Positions 54,918 through 62,948 of a stretch of DNA of 64,000 nucleotides are shown here, piece after piece. The stretch's first letter is position 1, and every line of letters starts with the position of its first letter. The notes under the pieces are model-generated. The model saw nothing but the letters and a program-made list of their open reading frames with translations, had not been told where the DNA came from and made no database searches. This DNA is from JAENVT01 sp963773085 (GTDB lineage Bacteria; Actinomycetota; Acidimicrobiia; Acidimicrobiales; Ilumatobacteraceae). The position numbers and the translations under genes are program-made. The stretch spans positions 1-64,000 of the forward strand of contig CAVYZS010000014.1 in the NCBI GenBank assembly GCA_963773085.1, given 5' to 3'.

Positions 54918-56081
54918 TCACGCCCCGGTGCGGAACGTCGACCAGGCGTCGTTCCACAACGTTTCGACGTCGGTACTGAGCTGCAGGTATCTGTATCCCT
55001 TGGCGATCTGATCGTTGGTGAGCACACAATTGCGCAGGTTCTCCGGAACCAGACCGGCGTCGATCAGCTCCTGGGCACCAAGTCCTTCGATGGCCGGCTG
55101 GTAGCCGACGAACTCGAAGTTGGTCTGGGCGTTGGCGAAATCGATTAGTTCGTTGATGAACAGGTGCGCCAGCACTGGGCTCTTCGCCTTGCTCAGCACA
55201 CACATCGCGTCGTTGGTGACAACAGCGGGCTCGGGCTGCCAGTACCCCAGCACTTCGGCACCGGTGCCCTCAGGTAGGTAGCCGACACCGGTCAGCATGT
55301 CTCCACTCCAGGTGTGGGCGACCGTGGTCGAGCCCTCGGGAATGGTGGTGTAGCCGTCGATCGAGACCTTGATGTTCATCAGGTTGGTCAGTTCACCGAG
55401 GTCGTCACCGGCTTGGGTGATGACCGCCGGATCACCGGTGTTGACGTCGGTCAACCCTTTGCGCATCATGGGCATCGCCAGACCTTCGCGCACATCGTCG
55501 AGGATCGATGTGACGCCTTTGAACTCTGGGTTCCACAGCGTGTCCCACGAGACGCTGGCGGGGTCGAGCTTGTCGGCACGAAAACCGATGCCGGTGCCGA
55601 ACACCGTGTACGGCACGGTGTATACGCCCCCCGGGTCGTACGACGGATCGCGTAGCGCTGCGACGACATTGCCGATGTTGGTGAGATACGTCTTGTTCAG
55701 CGGCTGGATCAAGCCGGACTCGACCAACTTGAACAAGGTGTTCGGCGCTGCGCTGAGTTGCAGGTCGACATCGAAGGCTCCGGACGCCAGCTTGGTGATC
55801 GACTCGTCGTCGGTGATGAAGGTCGTGATCTCAGTCTTGACCCCGTACTTCGTCTCGAAGGCCGAAATGATTTCGGGGCTGACGTAGGAGTCATAGTTGA
55901 GTATGCGCAGTGGTCCGGCCTCGGGCGGGAGAGCGTCCTTGATCCCGGCCGTCTGCTTCCCGCCCGAGCTCCCCCCTCCGGAATCGCCACACGCCTGCAG
56001 CAGGGGCACACCGGCGGCCAGCGCCAGCCCAAGGCGCGCCGAGCCGCCCAATACCTGTCGACGAGTAAAGCGACTGTCCAT
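54918..56081 (-). CDS. potD: Polyamine-type substrate-binding lipoprotein, PotD-like
   Basis: A 387-residue protein from ATG 56081. MDSRFTRRQVLGGSARLGLA carries a Tat-type RR, followed by VPLLQAC-G, a lipobox, so it is a Tat-exported lipoprotein. The binding fold begins LRILNYDSYVSPEIISAFETKYGVKTEITTFITDDESITKLASGAFDVDLQ, the PotD pattern. Then come VYTVPYTVFGTGIGFRADKLD, TVAHTWSGDML and ANAQTNFEFVGYQPA. In PotD, aromatic and acidic residues in these loops clamp the amine. The ligand here is probably a quaternary or di-amine. Confidence 0.88.
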   Translation of the reverse strand: MDSRFTRRQVLGGSARLGLALAAGVPLLQACGDSGGGSSGGKQTAGIKDALPPEAGPLRILNYDSYVSPEIISAFETKYGVKTEITTFITDDESITKLASGAFDVDLQLSAAPNTLFKLVESGLIQPLNKTYLTNIGNVVAALRDPSYDPGGVYTVPYTVFGTGIGFRADKLDPASVSWDTLWNPEFKGVTSILDDVREGLAMPMMRKGLTDVNTGDPAVITQAGDDLGELTNLMNIKVSIDGYTTIPEGSTTVAHTWSGDMLTGVGYLPEGTGAEVLGYWQPEPAVVTNDAMCVLSKAKSPVLAHLFINELIDFANAQTNFEFVGYQPAIEGLGAQELIDAGLVPENLRNCVLTNDQIAKGYRYLQLSTDVETLWNDAWSTFRTGA

Positions 56082-56116
56082 GATTCCCCCCCGGTAGAAA
56101 AACGATTGCAGATTAG

Positions 56117-57202
56117 TCAGCTCATGTGCGATCTGTACGTCGCCAGGAAATCGATGATCAGATGATCCTGCGGCGCAAGCACTCCATGGTCGAAGTAGCG
56201 CGACCCCACACCGCGCTGCACACGCTCGGAAACGTCGTAGTCCTGCCTGCCCACCAACTCGCTGAACTCGACGATCTCGGTCGGGTCGAAGCCCGCCGCG
56301 GCAACTGTGTCGGCGGCGAACAGGTACTCCATCACCACCGTGGTCTCGCCGGCGCCCTTCGGCCACAGTGAGGACACGATCACGCTGGTACCAGTGACGT
56401 CGATGAACATGTTGGGGAAGACCGTGGCTCCGTAGTACGACTCGGCTTCGTCGACGGGCATGTGCGGCAGGACAGGCAGGTTCGATCGCCCGGTCAGGCT
56501 GAAGCTGTTGCCGCGGATGCTGACCCCACCGTCGGGTCGTGCAGGGTCGACGACCGAGCCGGTCTTGTACAGCGGAACGATGTCGACCAGTTCGGGGTGC
56601 ACCCACGAGCAGTGCAGGCACTCCTGGTAGTTCTCGACCAGGATCTTCCAGTTGGCACGCACGTCGGTGGAGCTCGTGACCCCTGTGCGCAGATCGCCGA
56701 GATGGAGATGCTCGAAGACTTGCACGGAATCGAGACCGGTCTCGAACGAATCGCGCAACGGCGTCGGATCGGGTGACAGGTTGACGAACACGAAGCCGTG
56801 CCAGACCTCACATGCCACGCTCCACAACGACAACGAGTCGCGGTCGATCTCGTCGGCGGCGAGGTGCGGGGTACCGATCAGTCGCCCGTCGAGCGAATAC
56901 GTCCAAGCGTGATAGGGACAAGTGATCCCGGCCTTCGATCCCGGGCCGCCTTCCTCGCACAACCTCGCGCCTCGATGGCGGCACACGTTGGCATGAGCGT
57001 GAATCACACCATCGCGGTCTTTCACGAGCAGGATGCTCTCACCGGCGACATCGGCCACGAACCGGTCGCCCACGGCCAGACGTTCGTCACGGCACACGTA
57101 GAACCACGACCGGTGGAAGATGCGCTCGCGCTCGCGATCGAACACCTCGTCGGAGCTGTATTCGCGTCCGGTGAGGGTGTGGGTGAGCTGACTCGATTCC
57201 AT
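56117..57202 (-). CDS. Rieske non-heme iron oxygenase, GbcA/CntA-like alpha subunit
   Basis: A 361-residue protein from ATG 57202 (MESSQLTHTLTGREYSSDEV). The Rieske cluster motif is CRHRGARLC then CPYHAW (Cys-x-His and Cys-x2-His). The mononuclear iron site is ENYQECLHCSWVHPEL with an Asp expected in GRQDYDVSERVQRG. The C-terminal pattern QDY..SERVQRG resembles glycine-betaine, carnitine and stachydrine monooxygenases that cleave or demethylate amines. It sits in the same operon as an amine importer and an aminotransferase. The required reductase is not encoded nearby. Confidence 0.87.
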   Translation of the reverse strand: MESSQLTHTLTGREYSSDEVFDRERERIFHRSWFYVCRDERLAVGDRFVADVAGESILLVKDRDGVIHAHANVCRHRGARLCEEGGPGSKAGITCPYHAWTYSLDGRLIGTPHLAADEIDRDSLSLWSVACEVWHGFVFVNLSPDPTPLRDSFETGLDSVQVFEHLHLGDLRTGVTSSTDVRANWKILVENYQECLHCSWVHPELVDIVPLYKTGSVVDPARPDGGVSIRGNSFSLTGRSNLPVLPHMPVDEAESYYGATVFPNMFIDVTGTSVIVSSLWPKGAGETTVVMEYLFAADTVAAAGFDPTEIVEFSELVGRQDYDVSERVQRGVGSRYFDHGVLAPQDHLIIDFLATYRSHMS

Positions 57203-57216
57203 GGTCCGCCCCTTGC

Positions 57217-58626
57217 TCAGTAGTACCCGCCGGCAGCGTACTCGTGAGAGTGGCCGTCGGTAGTGGAGCCGACCATCGCCGCGAACCGCTCGACGTTGTC
57301 GCAGAACCGGGCGACATCGGCGTCGGTGTGCATCGGTGAAATGGTCCACTGCTCACTCTTGCCCCACGGCGCCATGAACACTCCACCGTTGTGCTGCACG
57401 AGGAAGTGAAGATGACTGAGACCCGTGTCCATCGCCAGGAAGTCGCGGCAATTACGCGCCGGCGTCTCGTTGAACACCAACGAGCCCTTGAAGGCGAAGG
57501 CATACCCATAGCCGGGCACACCGTGTCGGTTCAGCGAACTCATCGCCCGATCGAACATCGTCTGCGACCGCTGTGCAGCTTGACGGTAGGCGTCGTCGGT
57601 GAGCACCTCGGTCAGCATCGCCCGCGCCGCCGCCATGGTCAACGGGTTGCCGTTGAACGTGCCGACCTGGTCGTAGCGACCGGCGCTGATCGCCGACATC
57701 ACCTCCACGGTGCCACCGATCGCACCGCACGGAACGCCTCCGCCGAGTGCCTTGGCGAGACAGACGATGTCGGGCGTGACCCCCGACATCGCGGTGACAC
57801 CACCCGGGTGCACGCTGAGTCCGGTCTTGACCTCGTCGAATGCCAGCAGCACGCCGTACCGGCGGGTGAGCTCGCGGACCCCCTCCAAGTAACCGGCGTC
57901 GGGTGGAATGATGCCGGCGTTCATCATCATCGGCTCCATGATCATGCCGGCGATCGAGCCCTGGTTGGCGCGCAAAACGCGCTCCAGCGCGGCCAGATCG
58001 TTGAACGGCACGAGATGGACGAGATCGGCCATCGCTTGCGGAATGCCCGCCGCGGCAACCCGGGTCGGGTTGTCGGCAGGGCCGAGCATGTCGAGGTTTC
58101 GCCACTGCGACACCATCACGGCATCGTGGTGGCCGTGATACGTACCCTCGATCTTGATGATCTCGTCGCGATCAGTGACGGCGCGCATCAGGTGGACCGC
58201 GTCCATCGTTGCCTCGGTGCCGGAGTTGTTGAAGCGCCACAGCGGCAACCCGAACCGATGGGCCAGTTCCCTGGCGACGACGATCGAATCATCGGTCGGC
58301 TGGGCGAAGTGCGTGCCCTCGGTGACGCGACGCTGCACCGCCTCGACGATCGCCGGATTGGCGTGGCCGGCGACCATCACGCCGTAGCCGCCGTGCAGGT
58401 CGACGTACTCGGTGTCGTCGACGTCCCACACCTTCGAGCCACGCCCATGGCTGACCCACACCGCCGCGGGTCGGGAGATCATCCAGTTCGATGTCGCCCC
58501 ACCGGCCAGAACTTCCGACGCCTCCTCGGCGCGGGCGAGCGACTGAGGGATCCGGGCCAAGAAGCGGCGCTCCTCCTCCTCGATCAACGAATCGATGGTC
58601 ACGGACTTGGTTTCGATGACGGCCAC
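57217..58626 (-). CDS. Class III PLP-dependent aminotransferase (first of two)
   Basis: A 469-residue fold-type I enzyme: WDVDDTEYVDLHGGYGVMVAGHANP, FNNSGTEATMDAVHLMRA, YHGHHDAVMVS, LLAFDEVKTGLSVHPGG, and the PLP lysine in CLAKALGGGVPCGAIGG. The overall pattern is of the glutamate-1-semialdehyde aminomutase branch, which also holds many omega-amino-acid aminotransferases. It is the first gene of the minus-strand operon (aminotransferase, oxygenase, PotD, PotB, PotC) and likely removes the amino group from the imported compound or its oxygenation product. Confidence 0.9.
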   Translation of the reverse strand: MAVIETKSVTIDSLIEEEERRFLARIPQSLARAEEASEVLAGGATSNWMISRPAAVWVSHGRGSKVWDVDDTEYVDLHGGYGVMVAGHANPAIVEAVQRRVTEGTHFAQPTDDSIVVARELAHRFGLPLWRFNNSGTEATMDAVHLMRAVTDRDEIIKIEGTYHGHHDAVMVSQWRNLDMLGPADNPTRVAAAGIPQAMADLVHLVPFNDLAALERVLRANQGSIAGMIMEPMMMNAGIIPPDAGYLEGVRELTRRYGVLLAFDEVKTGLSVHPGGVTAMSGVTPDIVCLAKALGGGVPCGAIGGTVEVMSAISAGRYDQVGTFNGNPLTMAAARAMLTEVLTDDAYRQAAQRSQTMFDRAMSSLNRHGVPGYGYAFAFKGSLVFNETPARNCRDFLAMDTGLSHLHFLVQHNGGVFMAPWGKSEQWTISPMHTDADVARFCDNVERFAAMVGSTTDGHSHEYAAGGYY

Positions 58627-58642
58627 GTCGGCCTCTCCCTTT

Positions 58643-58729
58643 TCAGTACTGACGTCGATCGGTTGTCGGTCAGTTGTCGGCTAGCTGGCAACTACTGACT
58701 CACGAGTCAGCAATACTGACTGACCAGTC
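58643..58729. promoter_or_regulatory. Divergent control region with clustered TCAGT/ACTGA palindromes
   Basis: Between the two divergent aminotransferase genes lie three palindromes: TCAGTACTGA (58643-58652, perfect), CTGACTCACGAGTCAG (58695-58710, 7-bp arms) and GACTGACCAGTC (58718-58729, 5-bp arms). All share the GACT/AGTC element common in TetR-family operators. A regulator probably controls both transcripts, but no regulator gene lies next to the site. Confidence 0.6.
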
Positions 58730-58813
58730 TACTCGATCAGCCGGTCGCAGTCGTCACCGAAGTGACATCGAACCACTTCGCCAGCCGCCTGGATCGCGGG
58801 CATACTGTGGTCA

Positions 58814-60106
58814 ATGACCACAGAGAGTGCTCTTGTGGCGGCGGTGGAACGGCTCCGACGAGACACCGCCGACCGCAACCCGGCATCGCGTGCGCAACAC
58901 GATCGCGCCCGTGCCGTGCTCCCCGGCGGGAGCACGCGGACGATCTTGCACCACGCCCCTTTTCCGCTGACGTTCGTCAGCGGTGACGGCGGCACGTTGC
59001 GCGATGCCGACGGACACTCGTACGTCGACCTCGTCGGCGACTACACCGCCGGGCTGCTGGGCCACAGCGAGAAGCGCGTCCACGCCGCGGTCGCCGAGGC
59101 ACTGTCGAACAACACGAGCGTTGGTGGCGTCCATCCCGCCGAGGTCCGGTTCGCAGAACTGGTCTGCAGCCGCTTCGGTCACCAGCGGGTGCGCTTCACG
59201 AATTCCGGCACCGAAGCAAACCTGATGGCCATCACGCTCTCGAGGATCGTCACCGGACGCTCGATGATCATGGTCATGCACGGCGGATACCACGGTGGCG
59301 TGTTCTTCTACTCGAATGGGAACGCGCCCTGGAATGCTCCATTCCCGACGATCGTCGCCCCCTACAACGACCTCCAGGCGTGCGAGATGCTGATCGACGA
59401 ACACGGTCCCGATCTCGCCGCAGTGATCGTCGAGCCGATGCTCGGGTCGGGTTGTGTCCCTGCCGACGCACGCTTCTTGAGTGGCCTGGCCAACGCCGCA
59501 CAGCGAGCGGGCGCCATTCTGATCACCGACGAGGTGATGACATCCCGACATGGGCCGCGCGGTCTGGCCGATCTCCTCGGCGTGCGTCCCGACATCGCCA
59601 CCTTCGGCAAGTACTTCGCCGGGGGCTTCTCGTTCGGCGCGTTCGCGGGACGAGCAGAACTGCTCGATCACTTCGACGCATCGAAGCCTGATTCGATCCC
59701 CCACGCCGGCACCTTCAACAACAACATTGCGACGATGTCGGCCGGTTGCGTCGTGTTGTCGGAACTGTTCACGTCCGACACGGCAATCACCCTGACCGCC
59801 CGGGGTGAGGACCTGCGCGGACGGATCGACGATGTGCTCCATCAGCACAAGCTCCCCCTCAGCATCACCGGCTTCGGTTCGATGAACGCCGTACATGCCC
59901 TGGCCCGACCTCCGCAGAACGGCGCCGATCTGCTGGAGCGAGATCCCGTGCTACAAGAAGCGCTCTTCCTGGCATTGCTTCAGCGTGGTGTCTACACCGC
60001 CCCGCGAGGCAGCATCAACCTCGGTCTGGCCATCACCGAATGGGACCTCGACCACTACCTCCACGCGCTCGACGACGCGCTCGAGGAGTTGTCCGCCACG
60101 GTGTAG
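58814..60106 (+). CDS. Class III PLP-dependent aminotransferase (second)
   Basis: A 430-residue enzyme of the glutamate-1-semialdehyde aminomutase-like branch: RAVLPGGSTRTILHHAPFP, RDADGHSYVDLVGDYTAGLLGH, FTNSGTEANLMAITLSR, MHGGYHGGVFFYS, LITDEVMTSRHGPRGL, and the PLP lysine in IATFGKYFAGGFSFGAF. It shares fold and branch with the enzyme at 57217 but is clearly diverged. It is divergently transcribed across the palindromic region. Its last 52 bases overlap the convergent trmB gene. Confidence 0.9.
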   Translation: MTTESALVAAVERLRRDTADRNPASRAQHDRARAVLPGGSTRTILHHAPFPLTFVSGDGGTLRDADGHSYVDLVGDYTAGLLGHSEKRVHAAVAEALSNNTSVGGVHPAEVRFAELVCSRFGHQRVRFTNSGTEANLMAITLSRIVTGRSMIMVMHGGYHGGVFFYSNGNAPWNAPFPTIVAPYNDLQACEMLIDEHGPDLAAVIVEPMLGSGCVPADARFLSGLANAAQRAGAILITDEVMTSRHGPRGLADLLGVRPDIATFGKYFAGGFSFGAFAGRAELLDHFDASKPDSIPHAGTFNNNIATMSAGCVVLSELFTSDTAITLTARGEDLRGRIDDVLHQHKLPLSITGFGSMNAVHALARPPQNGADLLERDPVLQEALFLALLQRGVYTAPRGSINLGLAITEWDLDHYLHALDDALEELSATV

Positions 60107-60765
60107 AGCAGATCCACCGAGCGGCGGCCCTCGTCGATGGCACGTTGCTCGTACCGCGTGGTCGGCCGCCACGAAGGTCGGGCCATGACTCCCCCGATCA
60201 GCGCCCGCTCATCGTCGCAGACCCGACACATCTGGGCGGCGTAATCGGCATCATCGGTGGCCATGTGCAACACGCCGCCGACACGCAGCAGCGACACCAG
60301 GCTGTCGATGACGTCGGGCCGGATCAGGCGGCGATTGCGCTGGCGTTGCTTCGGCCACGGGTCGGGGAAGAAGACGCGAATGGCGGCCAGGGTCCGTGCC
60401 GGAACACGAGCCGTGAAATCGATCACATCACCTTCCACCACTCTCACGTTGTGCAGTCCGCGACGTTCGATTGCGGTCAACACCGACGCGATGCCGGGAG
60501 TGTGCACGTCGACACCGATGACACGTTCGTTCGGTCGCAGTTCGGCCACCTCGATGAGTGCCTCGCCACCACCGAACCCGATGTCGAGGACCACGTCGCC
60601 GACACCCCCGAAGATGTCGTCCAACGACAGTTGCGCACCTTCGACCGAAAGGCCCCACCTGGCCATCGCCCGTTCATATGCTGCGATTCGTGAGGCTGAC
60701 AGGCCGCGTCGGCGCGGTTTGAAGGATCGTTGCGGGGGATGCGCCAGGCCAGTAGGTATCGACAC
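60055..60765 (-). CDS. trmB: tRNA (guanine(46)-N7)-methyltransferase
   Basis: About 236 residues from GTG 60765; an alternative TTG start lies at 60798. The basic N-terminus (RSFKPRRRGLSASRIAAYERAMARWGLS) is followed by the SAM site DVVLDIGFGGGEALIEVAELRPNERVIGVDVH. The TrmB signature VFFPDPWPKQRQRNRRLIRPDVIDSLVSLL comes next, then LHMATDDADYAAQM. It forms m7G46 in the tRNA variable loop. The C-terminal ~17 codons overlap the opposite-strand aminotransferase gene. Confidence 0.92.
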   Translation of the reverse strand: MSIPTGLAHPPQRSFKPRRRGLSASRIAAYERAMARWGLSVEGAQLSLDDIFGGVGDVVLDIGFGGGEALIEVAELRPNERVIGVDVHTPGIASVLTAIERRGLHNVRVVEGDVIDFTARVPARTLAAIRVFFPDPWPKQRQRNRRLIRPDVIDSLVSLLRVGGVLHMATDDADYAAQMCRVCDDERALIGGVMARPSWRPTTRYEQRAIDEGRRSVDLLYTVADNSSSASSSAWR

Positions 60766-60803
60766 GGGACGATGATGGTAACGGGTGCAAACGTGCAAGG
60801 CTG

Positions 60804-61139
60804 ATGGTCATGGCGTGGTTGGTCACCGAAGGACGAGTGCTGGCCTCCTGTGAGACGCCGACCGATCGGCGCTCACGGAGTCGCGGCCTGCTCGGTCGAG
60901 ATGGCATCGAAGGAGCGATGGTGCTGACGGGCTGCCGATGGGTACACACCTTGGGCATGCGCTTCGCTCTCGACGTCGCCTATCTCGACGAGAAAGGAGT
61001 AGTTGTGAAGACGGTGCACATGCACCGGCACCGCGTCGGCGCACCGGTGTGGCGGGCCACGTCCGTGATCGAGGCGCAGGAAGGCGCCTTCGGACGCTGG
61101 GGACTCCACGTCGGCGACATCGTGGAGGTTCGCGAATGA
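60804..61139 (+). CDS. DUF192 family protein
   Basis: A 111-residue protein whose core RSRGLLGRDGIEGAMVLTGCRWVHTLGMRFALDVAYLDEKGVVVKTV matches the DUF192 fold (rSRGLLgr...mHTFgMrf.iDvvfld..g.V). Unlike many members it has no signal peptide, so it is cytoplasmic. Function is unknown. It overlaps rsmI by ATGA and so is translationally coupled to it. Confidence 0.88.
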   Translation: MVMAWLVTEGRVLASCETPTDRRSRSRGLLGRDGIEGAMVLTGCRWVHTLGMRFALDVAYLDEKGVVVKTVHMHRHRVGAPVWRATSVIEAQEGAFGRWGLHVGDIVEVRE

Positions 61140-61972
61140 GCGGCACATTGGTGCTCGTGGCTACCCCTATCGGCAACCTCGGTGATCTCTCACCGCGTGC
61201 CGTGCAGACCATGCAGCAGTCCTCGTTGATCCTGTGCGAAGACACCCGGCACTCCGGCAAGCTCCTGTCTCACGCCGGCATCAGCGGGGTCCGCCTCGCC
61301 GTGTGCAACGAGCACACCGAAACCGAACGGGCACATGACGTGCTCTCACTGCTCGACGCCGGAGAAACGGTCACGATGATCACCGATGCCGGAACGCCTG
61401 GCATATCGGACCCCGGGTCGCGGCTCGTGCGTATCGTGCTCGATGCCGGCCACGCCGTGTCGGCGGTTCCAGGCCCCGCGGCATTCGTGATGGCGCTCGT
61501 CGTCAGCGGGTTCGACACCACACGTTTCGTGTTCGAAGGCTTCTTGCCACGGTCGGGTCGCGACCGCGCTGTGCGCCTCGCTGCGATCGCCGACGAGCTG
61601 CGGACGACGGTGATGTACGAGGCGCCGCATCGTGTCGAGCGAACCGTCCATGACCTCGCCGCGGCCTGCGGCGCCGACCGCGCCGTTGCCGTGGCCCGCG
61701 AGCTGACCAAGATCTACGAGGCGGTGTGGCGTGGCAGGCTCGACGACGCCGTGTCACACCTGCGCTCGACGGCACCTCGCGGCGAGTACGTGATCGTGCT
61801 CGAGGGTGCCCCACCACGGGGCGAGGTGAGTGACGAAGAGATTCGATCGGCGCTCCACCTGGCGCTCGCCGGAAACAGTCGGAAAGATGCTGTCGCCGCA
61901 GTTGTCGGTCAACTCGAGGTGCCGAAGCGCCGGGTGTACGACCTGGCTCTGGCAGAGGGACGACATGACTGA
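61136..61972 (+). CDS. rsmI: 16S rRNA (cytidine(1402)-2'-O)-methyltransferase
   Basis: A 278-residue tetrapyrrole-methylase-fold enzyme. LVLVATPIGNLGDLSPRAVQTM is the RsmI N-terminal signature, followed by CEDTRHSGKLL, VTMITDAGTPGISDPGSRLV, AVPGPAAFVMALVVSGF and FEGFLPR. MYEAPHRVERTVHDL and the C-terminal KDAVAAVVGQLEVPKRRVYDLAL helix complete it. It methylates the ribose of C1402 in the ribosomal P site. ATG 61136 overlaps the DUF192 stop; the gene end overlaps the HAD gene by eight bases. Confidence 0.95.
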   Translation: MSGTLVLVATPIGNLGDLSPRAVQTMQQSSLILCEDTRHSGKLLSHAGISGVRLAVCNEHTETERAHDVLSLLDAGETVTMITDAGTPGISDPGSRLVRIVLDAGHAVSAVPGPAAFVMALVVSGFDTTRFVFEGFLPRSGRDRAVRLAAIADELRTTVMYEAPHRVERTVHDLAAACGADRAVAVARELTKIYEAVWRGRLDDAVSHLRSTAPRGEYVIVLEGAPPRGEVSDEEIRSALHLALAGNSRKDAVAAVVGQLEVPKRRVYDLALAEGRHD

Positions 61973-62804
61973 GACCACCGATCCCGAAGTGATCGAGACC
62001 GACGTCACCCGATTCGTCTCGGCCGGGCCGAGCGCTGCCTTCTTCGATCTCGATCGCACCTTGATCAGCGGCTCGAGCGCGTTCGTCCTCGGAGTCGCGG
62101 CCTGGCGCGCCGGGCTGGTGCCACCCGCACAGTTCGGCAAGGACGCCGTCGGCGCAATCGCTTTCCGGTTCAGCGGAGCGAGCGACGACACCTCCAACGG
62201 AGTCCGCGATCGCATCCTCGGCGCCGTCAAGGGCATCCGCGTCGATGACCTGGTCGCGCTCAACGCAGACATCGTGCCCAAGCTGCTCGCCAAGGTCCGA
62301 CCCGAGGCGCAGGCACTGGTCGATCGTCACCGGCATGCCGGTCGGGCGACGTACATCGTCTCGGCATCACCGGTCGAATTGGTCGAGCCACTGGCCAAGG
62401 CACTGGGCATGACCGCCGGAATCGGCACCGTCAGTGCGATCGCCGACGGGGTGTACACCGGCGACCTTGCTGGTCCTTTCTGCTACGGCCCCGGCAAGGT
62501 CGAAGCCATCACCGAACTGGCCAGATGGGAGAACCTCGACCTCGCCCAGTGCTACGCCTACAGCGACTCGGCCAGCGACCTGCCGATGCTCGAGGCCGTC
62601 GGCCATCCCGTCGCGGTCAACCCCGACGCAAAGTTAGAGCGCTACGCGAATCACAACGGGTGGCCGATCGTGGTGTTCAGCAAACGCACGAAGGCGGTCG
62701 TCCGACGGACCACGCAGGCACTCGGCACCGCCGGGGTAGCCGCGGCCGGGTTCGCCGCCGGCACCCGCTACGCCCGCTCCCGCGTGCGGATGTTCCGTCG
62801 ATAG
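61965..62804 (+). CDS. HAD-IB family phosphatase (SerB-like)
   Basis: A 279-residue protein from ATG 61965. Motif I is AAFFDLDRTLISGSS, motif II IVSASPVELVEPLAKALGM, and motif III/IV YGPGKVEAITELARWENLDLAQCYAYSDSASDLPMLEAVGHPVAVNPD. This matches HAD-superfamily subfamily IB hydrolases of the mycobacterial Rv0505c/SerB2-like group. The C-terminus (TAGVAAAGFAAGTRYARSRVRMFRR) is Arg-rich and mildly hydrophobic, perhaps membrane-associated. The substrate is a phosphomonoester. Confidence 0.9.
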   Translation: MTETTDPEVIETDVTRFVSAGPSAAFFDLDRTLISGSSAFVLGVAAWRAGLVPPAQFGKDAVGAIAFRFSGASDDTSNGVRDRILGAVKGIRVDDLVALNADIVPKLLAKVRPEAQALVDRHRHAGRATYIVSASPVELVEPLAKALGMTAGIGTVSAIADGVYTGDLAGPFCYGPGKVEAITELARWENLDLAQCYAYSDSASDLPMLEAVGHPVAVNPDAKLERYANHNGWPIVVFSKRTKAVVRRTTQALGTAGVAAAGFAAGTRYARSRVRMFRR

Positions 62805-62948
62805 CCCGGTTGTCCCGGCAAAGTCGCTTGTCGCGAGCGCTGCAGTGCGACGTATCCTTTGCGGTGTGAGAACACCGACTCGAACCCGTCGAATGCGCAC
62901 CGGCTTCTAACCCAGCCACCGTTCGTCATTCCTCGAAAGGATCCAGTC

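Noticed and set aside
62828..62858. Possible metG promoter, TTGTCG and TATCCT
   Set aside because: Spacing is 19 bases and both hexamers are weak; it could be chance in this 144-base gap.
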